Origin: Ignavibacteria bacterium
Lineage (GTDB): Bacteria > Bacteroidota > Ignavibacteria > Kapaibacteriales > UBA2268
NCBI GenBank assembly: GCA_016844745.1
Contig: JAERMQ010000052.1
Coordinates: forward strand, 1-39,516
Length of the DNA stretch: 39,516 nucleotides
Direction: 5' to 3'
The stretch's first letter is position 1. The number at the start of each line of letters is the position of its first letter. This document shows positions 8,018 to 15,822 of the stretch, one piece after another. Both the position numbers and the translations under genes were made by a program. Under the pieces are notes generated by a model that was given only the letters and a program-made list of their open reading frames with translations, was not told the DNA's origin and made no database searches.

Positions 8018-10660
8018 CTATTTGGACAACCTGAGAGCAGGAGCGGAATCACCTTCCAGAAAATACTGAACGAACTCATCAATATTTTTATCATTAAGCA
8101 TTGTCACATCAGTGTTTCTTATTGCACCCATTAGTCTGCCTACTTCACAAAGTAAATTCAGGATTGATTCCTTATCGACGTTCATTATTTTAGCTACAAC
8201 ATTATCGTCATTCCTGAATGCAGTAAAATTAAGGCTTTCAAGAATTCTTCGTATAGCTGTTGCCCTGCGGACACGTCTGGTAAAATCGGCTGCACCGCCG
8301 CGGAAATGAAAATTAATATAGTTGGAATGTATCTCGTCGCTTGCCAGGGCATCAAGTCTTGAAAAATGATAACCAAGCCTGGAAAAGAAATTCAGGTAAT
8401 CCCTGGAAATTAGTGCATAGCTTCTGCTGCCAATGTTCCTTTCAGTTTTGGAAGCATCGTTGATATTTGTGTACATTATATTTGCAAAACCTTTGAAATC
8501 AACCGGCAACGGACCTCCCCACCGTATTCCCGGCGACTTCCATCCTTTAATCAGGGCTAAAAATGGCTCCGAAAGAATATATTCAGTAGTTACATTTATA
8601 GAATTACATTCTTTCAAACCGTTTCCAAGGTCTATCATATAGATATCCAATGGTATTTCGAATTTCAAATGATGAGTATCGCTATTTGAGTCCTGTGAAT
8701 TTTCGTAAAGAGAAAACATTTCCCTCATTGCTGATTCATGTGAAAAACGAATAACGTCATGAATCGTTTCGCAATAATTCGGAGCAAAATTCGGAACATT
8801 CATTTTGGTCAGGTTCAATTTGAAAATAAATTTAGTCATGCTGTGCCAAATTCTGTATAATGGACTGTTCATGAAGGAATCATCTTCATAAGTCGAAGAT
8901 TTGAACAAATCCATTATTTCCTCAACTTTGCCTTTATAAACTCTTTTTTCATCGGTAAATACGGTTATTTCATCTCCTGTTTTCAGAATTGATGCGGCAT
9001 TTACGGTATTAGTTAAAACCGGAATGCCGGATTCCCTTGCAATTATGGATAAATGACCGGTTGTACTTCCAATATTTGTTATTACGGCTGATAATTTATG
9101 AATCAGGCTTGCAAATTCAGGGATATTCCTTTTTGCAACTAATATGGCTCCCTTTGGAAATTCCTTTATATCTTTCAGTTTATCAATTACGAATACTTTT
9201 CCGTGAGCAACTCCACGCGATGCACATTCACCGCCATTGAAAAGAATTTCATACTTTTTATCCAAATCCTTAATATCGTAATTCAATGATTTTTCATTTA
9301 TGTGTTCTTTTTCAAAAATCAGGGGTCTGGTCTGCAAAATATATAGTTTTCCATTTGAGTCAATTGACCATTCAATATCCTGAGGGTAATTGAAATATTC
9401 TTCAATAGTAATTGCAACATTCACAAGTTCTTTAATATTTTCAGACTGCAGGCATGGTTCAATACTTAAATGAGGCATTATGGAAACCTTTGCCAGACCA
9501 TCAGAGACATTCGGAATTGTTTTGAAAACCTGTTGGCCCGGCTTGAATGAAATTAATTCAGCTTCTCTTGAATGTTCTACAAGGTATTCCTGCGGTTGTG
9601 CTTTTCCCTCTACGACAATTGAGCCAAGACCCCTGACAGCCTGAATAATTATCCCATCGTGTTTTCCCGAAGGGTCGGCTGTGAATAAAACTCCTCCGCA
9701 CTGTGAATTTATCATCCTGATGCAACCAACACTCATAGGCATATCTTCATCCCTGAGTCCGGTATAATATCTGTAAATAACTGATTCAAGTGAATATTTT
9801 GAAATCAGCACTTCAATCACAGCATCAATTAAATTGGATTTCCCTATATTCAATTCTGTGCGGTGGAGTCCGGCGAATGAATAATGAGCGCTATCCTCGC
9901 CCCTGGCGCTTGACCGTACTGCTAATTTTACATTTGGTTCAGAACCGAATGTATCTTCATAAGCTTTAAGAATAATTTCTTCAATATGAGGCGGCAGCCC
10001 CGATGAAAGAATTAATTGTTGAGCCTGCACGCAAGCCTTTTGAACCTCGGACAAGTCCTGAAAATCCACGTCATAAAATATCTTATTTTTCTTTTCCCGG
10101 ATATTATCATTAAGCATAATATCTTCAAAAAGACGGACAGTTAGGCAAAATCCATCAGGTATATTAATACCTGGCAAATGCCTGATTTCACCAAGCCTGC
10201 TCATCTTACTTCCTATCAGGATTTCATTTGAGCTACCCGCATCGTAAAGATTAATAAAATATGGTTGGGATTCAGGCAGGTTTTGCTGTTCTTTACAGTC
10301 GGAGCAATTCATGTCTTTGCAGTTCCAGCCAATAGGACAGTAAACATGAGCATTCAGCAGCTTACTACTATTAGATTCAATTTCTTTGAATTTGTCTAAT
10401 AAATCAATATACTTGCCATTACTTAGGAGAATTAGTTGCTTACAAATAAATTCTGTCCTACCGGCTAATCCGTGGAATAACTTTGTGACCTGACCTTTTG
10501 AAAAATGCTTGCCTGAAAGCAGTATTTCTCCAAGTTCCGACAAATATTTGTGAGCATCGTCATTAGCGGATAGTAATGCCTGAAAATACTGAAATTTTTT
10601 TTTGAAAGTTAGTGTATGCTTCTTTTTATTAGAAAACAATATATTCAGAAATTTCAGCAT
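8018..10660 (-). CDS. PEP-synthase-like ATP-grasp/phospho-histidine protein A with unknown C-terminal domain
   Basis: An 880-residue paralogue of the gene at 13244. Layout: an N-terminal helical region (about 1-130) with a cysteine cluster CPIGWNCKDMNCSDC (Cys108/114/119/122); a PPDK-type ATP-grasp domain (about 145-450; LAVRSSARGED, GGVLFTADPSG, PQDIEWSID, ILQTRPL); and a swivelling PEP-utiliser domain with the phospho-acceptor His536 in STTGHLSIIARESGIP. The PEP/pyruvate-binding TIM barrel that should follow is absent. Instead about 270 residues carry DFKGFANIM, LGYHF, NYI and FTRRVRR motifs shared with the paralogue. It can therefore be predicted to phosphorylate its own histidine from ATP, but the acceptor is unknown; PEP synthase activity is unlikely. 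The start is ATG 10660 behind AAGGAA, not the upstream TTG. A terminator-like hairpin separates it from the TauE gene. Confidence 0.85.
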   Translation of the reverse strand: MLKFLNILFSNKKKHTLTFKKKFQYFQALLSANDDAHKYLSELGEILLSGKHFSKGQVTKLFHGLAGRTEFICKQLILLSNGKYIDLLDKFKEIESNSSKLLNAHVYCPIGWNCKDMNCSDCKEQQNLPESQPYFINLYDAGSSNEILIGSKMSRLGEIRHLPGINIPDGFCLTVRLFEDIMLNDNIREKKNKIFYDVDFQDLSEVQKACVQAQQLILSSGLPPHIEEIILKAYEDTFGSEPNVKLAVRSSARGEDSAHYSFAGLHRTELNIGKSNLIDAVIEVLISKYSLESVIYRYYTGLRDEDMPMSVGCIRMINSQCGGVLFTADPSGKHDGIIIQAVRGLGSIVVEGKAQPQEYLVEHSREAELISFKPGQQVFKTIPNVSDGLAKVSIMPHLSIEPCLQSENIKELVNVAITIEEYFNYPQDIEWSIDSNGKLYILQTRPLIFEKEHINEKSLNYDIKDLDKKYEILFNGGECASRGVAHGKVFVIDKLKDIKEFPKGAILVAKRNIPEFASLIHKLSAVITNIGSTTGHLSIIARESGIPVLTNTVNAASILKTGDEITVFTDEKRVYKGKVEEIMDLFKSSTYEDDSFMNSPLYRIWHSMTKFIFKLNLTKMNVPNFAPNYCETIHDVIRFSHESAMREMFSLYENSQDSNSDTHHLKFEIPLDIYMIDLGNGLKECNSINVTTEYILSEPFLALIKGWKSPGIRWGGPLPVDFKGFANIMYTNINDASKTERNIGSRSYALISRDYLNFFSRLGYHFSRLDALASDEIHSNYINFHFRGGAADFTRRVRRATAIRRILESLNFTAFRNDDNVVAKIMNVDKESILNLLCEVGRLMGAIRNTDVTMLNDKNIDEFVQYFLEGDSAPALRLSK

Positions 10661-10704
10661 TTTTTCCTTATACAATTAAATCCGAAGCGAGCATCAAAAA
10701 ATGA

Positions 10705-10750
10705 AAAATCCCTCTATTCCTTTTTCAAAGGTCGGATTAAGAGGGATTTT
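10705..10750 (-). terminator. Terminator/attenuator between TauE-like and PEP-synthase-like genes
   Basis: The 11-bp stem AAAATCCCTCT / AGAGGGATTTT is followed on the minus strand by a T-rich run. It lies downstream of the TauE-like stop (10796) and upstream of the leftward ATP-grasp gene, so it either ends the permease transcript or attenuates read-through. Confidence 0.6.
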
Positions 10751-10795
10751 ATAATTGCCATTTCAGAAACAAATAATATTTATTAACTTTAATCT

Positions 10796-11920
10796 TCACT
10801 CAAATTGCGCCGGGTCGAAAGACTTTTCGAGGGCTTTTCTTTTCAAATAACTTGTTAATAACTTACCAAGGACTAATAATGTCATTACTATAGATGAACC
10901 AACCACCAGATAACCTGATAATGCATTTAAAAACGGAATGTCCAAAGGTTTTTCAAACTGCTTGATAATAATTGAACCCCCTGCTAATAGAATCATTATT
11001 GCAAATAATAACCTGATTCCATAACCACGGACATATTTTGTGGCAGTTGAACCGAAAACAGCTCCGAAAGCGCCACCGACACACATTATTAAAGCAGCTA
11101 TCAGTTCCACCCTGCCTTTCATTGCGTAAGTAAAACCACCATAAATCGATGTTACAAGGACGTTAAAAAGGTCTGTGCCAACGGCTATGACCGTCGGTGT
11201 ACCCAGTAAATAAATCATAGCAGGCATTTTAATAAATCCGCCCCCTACTCCAAGGAATCCCTGTAAAACTCCTGCAATAAAAAATACAGTGAATACGACC
11301 CAAAATGACACTTCTTTTATTCCTGATGTTGGAAATGATATCATTGGAGGAATTCTCATTTTTTGAAGTCTATGGGGAAAAGATTCTTTTTCTTTTTTGG
11401 TTTTATGAAGAATAATTTTTTCCTTTTCAGGATGCGATTTGTACTTTTTCGCTTCCAATTTCGCTGCTTTCTCCGGTTTCGTAGAAACATAAAAGTAATC
11501 AACAAGCATTAATGAACCGAGAATAAGCAGAAGAGCAACATAACTCCACCGTACAATAACGTCAAGCCCCTCACTTCCAAAAATATCTTTGAAATACATA
11601 ATAATCTGGGCGCCGGCTTCAACTCCTACCACAGAGCAGGCAATTGAATAAAAACCAAGCTTCCAGTCAACATTTCCCAGACCGCTGTGAATTTTAGTTG
11701 CAACAATAGATTTCCCGAATATATGAGTTATATCCGTACCAATAGCATAATCCATCGGAAAGCCGTATAAATTTAATGCCGGAGTTACTATCCATCCGCC
11801 ACCAACTCCAAAAAAGCCACCGAGTACTCCTACGCAAAAACCAATAACTAATAACAATATTACGTTGAACTGCATTTCTGCAATCGGCAGGTAAATACTG
11901 AATGAATTTAGAAAATCCAT
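10796..11920 (-). CDS. TauE/SafE-family membrane permease
   Basis: A 374-residue integral membrane protein of the TauE/SafE (sulfite exporter/anion permease) family. It has the two-fold repeat typical of the family: GGFFGVGGGWIVTPAL with GTDITHIFGKS in the first half, and GFLGVGGGFIKMPAM with GTDLFNVLVTS in the second. About eight membrane segments are seen. A strongly basic cytoplasmic loop (about 150-190, many Lys/Glu) joins the halves and is longer than in minimal members. The substrate is often a small sulfur or organic anion (sulfite, sulfoacetate, thiosulfate in known cases) but cannot be read from sequence. AGAGGAA precedes the ATG. A small membrane-protein gene lies upstream on the same strand, 358 bp away across a repeat. 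The sulfur-type redox operon nearby makes an oxyanion substrate plausible (inference). Confidence 0.88.
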   Translation of the reverse strand: MDFLNSFSIYLPIAEMQFNVILLLVIGFCVGVLGGFFGVGGGWIVTPALNLYGFPMDYAIGTDITHIFGKSIVATKIHSGLGNVDWKLGFYSIACSVVGVEAGAQIIMYFKDIFGSEGLDVIVRWSYVALLLILGSLMLVDYFYVSTKPEKAAKLEAKKYKSHPEKEKIILHKTKKEKESFPHRLQKMRIPPMISFPTSGIKEVSFWVVFTVFFIAGVLQGFLGVGGGFIKMPAMIYLLGTPTVIAVGTDLFNVLVTSIYGGFTYAMKGRVELIAALIMCVGGAFGAVFGSTATKYVRGYGIRLLFAIMILLAGGSIIIKQFEKPLDIPFLNALSGYLVVGSSIVMTLLVLGKLLTSYLKRKALEKSFDPAQFE

Positions 11921-11999
11921 AATTCCTCTTTAATTTAATTTTAATAATTTCTTTTCTTATAGAGACCTCTGAATAATAATATGTTCAAGATTGTCCTTC

Positions 12000-12055
12000 T
12001 GTACCTGATTCAGAATCCACTCCCAGTGCGGTTTATGGATTCTGAATCAGGTACA
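12000..12055. repeat. Perfect 20-bp inverted repeat
   Basis: TGTACCTGATTCAGAATCCA at 12000-12019 is perfectly complementary to 12036-12055, with a 16-bp loop. Part of the motif (GATTCAGAATC) recurs near 18382-18392 beside family-1 copy 3, which suggests nested repeats. Confidence 0.85.
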
Positions 12056-12102
12056 AATGACAGATTTTTCTTGATACAAAATAAAGACAACAATTTCAAC
12101 AT

Positions 12103-12181
12103 AGAGAAACCCCCTAACCCCCTTTGAAAAAGGGGGAATTGGTTGTCCCCCCTTTTTCAAAGGGGGTTAGGGGGTTTCTCT
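12103..12181. repeat. Family-1 palindromic repeat, copy 2
   Basis: It has the same C/G-run hairpin as copies 1, 3 and 4. The left flank (GACAGATTTTTCTTGATACA, about 12059-12078) is also found, inverted, beside copy 3, and in altered form beside copy 4. This shows that a longer unit moves as one. Confidence 0.85.
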
Positions 12182-12278
12182 TGAATTTGTCATTGCTTAT
12201 TTTGTCATTGCTTATTTTTATTAATTCCATTATTTTGAAGTTCAGGATGACATTTTGTATATTTTAAAACTTCCCATA

Positions 12279-12560
12279 TTATATTTCTTCCTTATTGAAT
12301 GCAGCATGAGGTTTGAGTACCAAACCTACAATATATGTTAATATTAATCCCAAAACAATAACTGAACCGGTTGATATGAGAGCATACATCAGCCTGTCAT
12401 CATTATAATTCGTAGCAAGAAAATAATTCAAACCGGTTAAGCCTTCGGTCTTTACTTTCTTGTTCAATTCTGTTGCCGGTTTTCCTTCGCCAAATAGTGA
12501 ACTTGCATTTATAACAATAAAAAACAAAGATGTTATGATTCCGGTTAGATTTTTTTTCAT
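12279..12560 (-). CDS. Small single-pass membrane protein, unknown
   Basis: A 93-residue protein. Residues 1 to about 24 are a signal peptide or first membrane segment (KKNLTGIITSLFFIVINASS). A polar stretch follows, with NYNDD at about 51-55, and then a strong membrane helix at about 61-83 with a short charged tail. AAGGG stands upstream of the ATG. I recognise no family. Its position, directly upstream of and on the same strand as the TauE/SafE permease, suggests an accessory subunit or folding partner of that transporter (inference). Signal peptide, good start site and context make it a real gene rather than a chance ORF. Confidence 0.75.
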   Translation of the reverse strand: MKKNLTGIITSLFFIVINASSLFGEGKPATELNKKVKTEGLTGLNYFLATNYNDDRLMYALISTGSVIVLGLILTYIVGLVLKPHAAFNKEEI

Positions 12561-12727
12561 AAAATTTACCCTTAATACTTTTTAAAAAAAAAATTTACGA
12601 AAAATAAAAAATTGTTTCAAATTGTAAAGTATTTCTGTTGCCATTGAGTTTGTTGAAAAATTTGAGTCATTTTTCAAAATTTAATTACTAAATTATTAAG
12701 GTGGGTTCTAAAAATTCAATTTAGACT

Positions 12728-12803
12728 GTCATTCTGAGCGAAGGGAAGAATCTATCTTGTTGATTTTAAAGAAGACTGGATTCTTCGCTTCGCTCAGAAT
12801 GAC
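12728..12803. repeat. Family-2 palindrome, copy a
   Basis: The GTCATTCTGAGCGAAG hairpin type, with arms reading towards GAATC. The outer flanks are also complementary (TTCTAAAAATT and AATTTTTAGAA), giving a full inverted unit of about 12700-12820. Confidence 0.8.
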
Positions 12804-13027
12804 AATTTTTAGAAGCCCCCTTAAGTCCACTCTAAAAACCAAAAAGTCAATTCAAAAGTACAACTTTGGAATTAGTAAGTCCCTGATAAAACTCATTCCA
12901 AAATTCAGATTTTGGAATGGAATTTTCACAGAAAATGCTTTTTAGAGGGAACTCAAATTATTACTAACTTCATAGGGCTGATACTATCAAACCCTCCACC
13001 ATAAATGAGGATGTCTCAAAAAACAAT

Positions 13028-13111
13028 AAGAATGTCATTCGTAAGTGAAGTGAAGAATCCAGTCCCAATGCTCTTTCTGGATTCTTCACTTCGCTTACGA
13101 ATGACATTCTT
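13028..13111. repeat. Family-2 palindrome, copy b
   Basis: AAGAATGTCATTCGTAAG and its complement flank an asymmetric loop containing CCAGTCCCAATG. It belongs to the same subfamily as the copies at 34087, 35060 and 35721. Confidence 0.8.
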
Positions 13112-13243
13112 CCAATTTATTGACTTAGAATTCATGTCTGATGAACAATTTGGGCTATAATAATAATTCTCAACTTGTATAATATCTTATAATTAATTAC
13201 ATTAAAGATAATGTTGTATTGATTTAAAATTTTTGCTGATAAA

Positions 13244-15793
13244 ATGGCAATGAATTTTCTTAAAAAGATATTTTTAACTCATGAAAAAAAACCGGAAGTA
13301 AGCACCGGTACTATAATTAAGAAGTTAAAGTCAAGATACTGCTGTTTTGTAGATATACTGGAATACAATGATAAAATCCTTAAAATAATTTCCGACATCG
13401 AAGAAAAAAAACAAGGGAATTTCCTATTTGATATGAATTATATCACAAACAGTATAAATAAACTTAAGGAGAATATAAGTTCTGTAATCAATTTGTTCCT
13501 AAAATTAGGCGGTAATAAATATTCCGGATTGAATGACAGATACAAAATGATAAACTCTGAAATTGAAAATCTCATCTCCGGTAAATCAATTATACCTAAG
13601 GATTCATTTACTATTCCCCTCAATTCCATATCTAAAGATAAGGAATCAAGTGTGGGAGCTAAATGCGCAAATCTGGGAGAATTAAAGTCAGTTCTCCTTC
13701 TCCCTGTGCCGGACGGCTTTGCTATTAGTGCATTCGCTTATAAAACATTCATGGAAGTAAGCGGACTTCAGGAAAAAATTTCAGGATTAATTTATAATAT
13801 AGATTTAAAAAATATCAATGATTTGAAAAAAATATCGGAGACCTTGAGAAGTTTGATATTAAATACAAAATTACCTGAAAATATTTCAAATGAGATTTTA
13901 GATAGTTTTGACAAAATATTTAAAAATAATATAAAAACAACTAAAGTTGCGATGCGTTCAAGTGCAATAGGTGAGGATACGAAATTGAGCTTTGCCGGTC
14001 AATACATATCTATACTTGGAGTAACGAGGGAAAATTTATTTCAGAGCTATTTGCTGGTGCTGGCAAGCAAGTTCACACCCAAAGCAATTTATTATTACCT
14101 GAATCACAATCTGAAAGAAACCAACCTTGCGATGAGCGTTTGCTGTCTTGAGATGGTTGATGCCGGCAGAAGCGGAGTAATTTATTCAAGAAATCCAGTT
14201 GATTCAGGGGACGACTCTATTTATATTAATTCAATTTTCGGGTTAGGGCAGTATCTGGTTGATGGAACTGTCGAGCCGGATTATCTCGTTGTTGATAGGA
14301 ATAATTTCAAAATAACCGACAGATATGTTTCTTATAAGTCAAAAAAACTGGTATTATTGCCTGATTTGGGAACTAAAGAAATTAATATTGAGGAAAATGA
14401 AAGAGAATTGCCATCTTTGAATGATGATGAGGCAATCAAATTAGCTGAAATTGCCCTGAAAATCGAAAATCATTATGACAAACCCCAGGATATCGAATGG
14501 GCTATTTCTTCGGACGGAAAAATATATATTTTGCAGGCAAGACCTTTGAAAATCATCATTCATGAAAAGCCTTCCAATCCGGTTGATACTACACATTTTA
14601 CCATAAAAACAAAAGGCAAAACAACTGCATGCCCCGGTATTAAAGCCGGTAATGTTCATTTTATCAGGACTCAGGATGAATTGGACAGCACAGAACCAAA
14701 TTCTGTTATTGTGGCTGAAAGCCCATTCCCCGGATTAGTTTCTGCATTGAACAATGCTTCTGCTTTGCTTACAAAAAACGGAAGCCCTGCAAGCCATTTG
14801 GTAACGATTGCACGTGAATACAGAATACCTGCAATTGTCGGGATAAGCGATATTTCAGTATTTATCGAAGGAGAGCCGGTAACGGTGGATGCGAGTGAAT
14901 GTACGATATATGAAGGGAATATTGAAGAATTAGTAAATTCCTCACAACCCGAATTTGATTATTTCAATGATGAGCCTTTGCAGATACTTTTAAATAACCT
15001 TGCTGAATTTGTAACCCCTTTAAGTCGGCACTTCCAGGAAAATACAGTTCTTGAAATTTCCGAATGTAGAACTTTTCATGATATAATCAGGTTCATTCAT
15101 CAGAAATCAATGGAAGAAATATTCGAAAATACGGACTACTTAGCAGGAAGTAATCAAATCGGAATTCAATTAAAAAGTACAATTCCACTGAAAATTAAAA
15201 TTATCAGTCTTGATGATGATAATTCAGGAAATTTAAAAAATCTCAATGAAGAAGAATTGCCTTGCATTCCTCTTAAAGCTTTCTGGGATGGTGTACTTGA
15301 GGAAGGTTGGCAGTTACCTCCGGCAGCGGCTGATTTTAGCGGATTTGCAACTGTAATGGCTACCGATATGACAAAACAAAAGTTCAAAACTGATATTCAA
15401 AATAGTTATGCTGCAATCTCAAGCGAGTTTATGATTTTGAATTTGAAATTAGGTTATCATTTTACAACAATTGAATCAATGTGTTCCTCAACGATTAATA
15501 AAAATTATATAAAACTCAGAATTAAAGAGGGTGGTGCTTCTTTTGAAAGAAGATTAAGGAGGGTAAATTTAATAAAAGATATTTTAGTAGCTGCAGGATT
15601 TGAAGTAACAATCATGGGAGATTATTTAGAGGCTGTTACAAATTATAACTCTTGTATGGAATCCACAAGAAAGTTGAAAATTTTAGGGAGGCTAACCATG
15701 CTCACAAGACAACTTGATTTGGCTCTGAAGGATGATGAAGAAGCCGAATATTATACTGACGAATTAATAATAAAACTGGGCTTGGCAAATTGA
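13244..15793 (+). CDS. PEP-synthase-like ATP-grasp/phospho-histidine protein B with unknown C-terminal domain
   Basis: An 849-residue paralogue of the leftward gene at 8018. It has a helical N-terminal region (1-130) and an ATP-grasp domain (about 135-437; VAMRSSAIGED, GVIYSRNPVD, PQDIEWAIS, ILQARPL). The swivelling domain carries His518 in SPASHLVTIAREYRIPA. A C-terminal domain (about 580-849) follows with DFSGFATVM, LGYHF, NYI and SFERRLRRVN. No PEP/pyruvate barrel follows the His domain, so a rifampin-phosphotransferase-like logic (ATP, then His, then acceptor) is more likely than gluconeogenic PEP synthesis; the acceptor is unknown. It lacks the four-cysteine cluster seen in the N-terminal region of the other paralogue. 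It overlaps, or nearly abuts, a membrane histidine kinase gene, so the two are co-expressed. No clear Shine-Dalgarno precedes ATG 13244; ATG 13250 is an alternative. Confidence 0.86.
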   Translation: MAMNFLKKIFLTHEKKPEVSTGTIIKKLKSRYCCFVDILEYNDKILKIISDIEEKKQGNFLFDMNYITNSINKLKENISSVINLFLKLGGNKYSGLNDRYKMINSEIENLISGKSIIPKDSFTIPLNSISKDKESSVGAKCANLGELKSVLLLPVPDGFAISAFAYKTFMEVSGLQEKISGLIYNIDLKNINDLKKISETLRSLILNTKLPENISNEILDSFDKIFKNNIKTTKVAMRSSAIGEDTKLSFAGQYISILGVTRENLFQSYLLVLASKFTPKAIYYYLNHNLKETNLAMSVCCLEMVDAGRSGVIYSRNPVDSGDDSIYINSIFGLGQYLVDGTVEPDYLVVDRNNFKITDRYVSYKSKKLVLLPDLGTKEINIEENERELPSLNDDEAIKLAEIALKIENHYDKPQDIEWAISSDGKIYILQARPLKIIIHEKPSNPVDTTHFTIKTKGKTTACPGIKAGNVHFIRTQDELDSTEPNSVIVAESPFPGLVSALNNASALLTKNGSPASHLVTIAREYRIPAIVGISDISVFIEGEPVTVDASECTIYEGNIEELVNSSQPEFDYFNDEPLQILLNNLAEFVTPLSRHFQENTVLEISECRTFHDIIRFIHQKSMEEIFENTDYLAGSNQIGIQLKSTIPLKIKIISLDDDNSGNLKNLNEEELPCIPLKAFWDGVLEEGWQLPPAAADFSGFATVMATDMTKQKFKTDIQNSYAAISSEFMILNLKLGYHFTTIESMCSSTINKNYIKLRIKEGGASFERRLRRVNLIKDILVAAGFEVTIMGDYLEAVTNYNSCMESTRKLKILGRLTMLTRQLDLALKDDEEAEYYTDELIIKLGLAN

Positions 15794-15822
15794 GAACAAT
15801 TTTTATTACAATTAATAAATTT

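Larger units (their letters stand above)
11921..12278. other. Repeat-filled gap between permease and small membrane protein
   Basis: The gap contains two palindromic elements (12000-12055 and 12103-12181) plus the conserved flank of the second. No ORF of interest is seen. The 3' flank (about 12182-12262) is related to the flanks of family-1 copies 1 and 3, so much of this gap is mobile-element sequence. Confidence 0.6.
12561..13243. other. 683-bp divergent intergenic region with two hairpin repeats
   Basis: It separates the leftward membrane-protein gene from the rightward second ATP-grasp gene. It holds two family-2 palindromes (12728-12803 and 13028-13111). At about 12826-12952 there is a looser inverted repeat (CTCTAAAAA ... 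TTTTTAGAG) enclosing TTCCAAAATTCAGATTTTGGAA. I see no gene and no clear promoter consensus, though both flanking genes must start here. Confidence 0.6.

Noticed and set aside
8018..10660. Annotation as PEP synthase or pyruvate phosphate dikinase
   Set aside because: The PEP/pyruvate-binding barrel with its catalytic cysteine is absent after the His domain.
12757..12945. Plus-strand open frame of 62 codons
   Set aside because: It is made of family-2 palindrome DNA and flanking inverted repeats, with no start signal.
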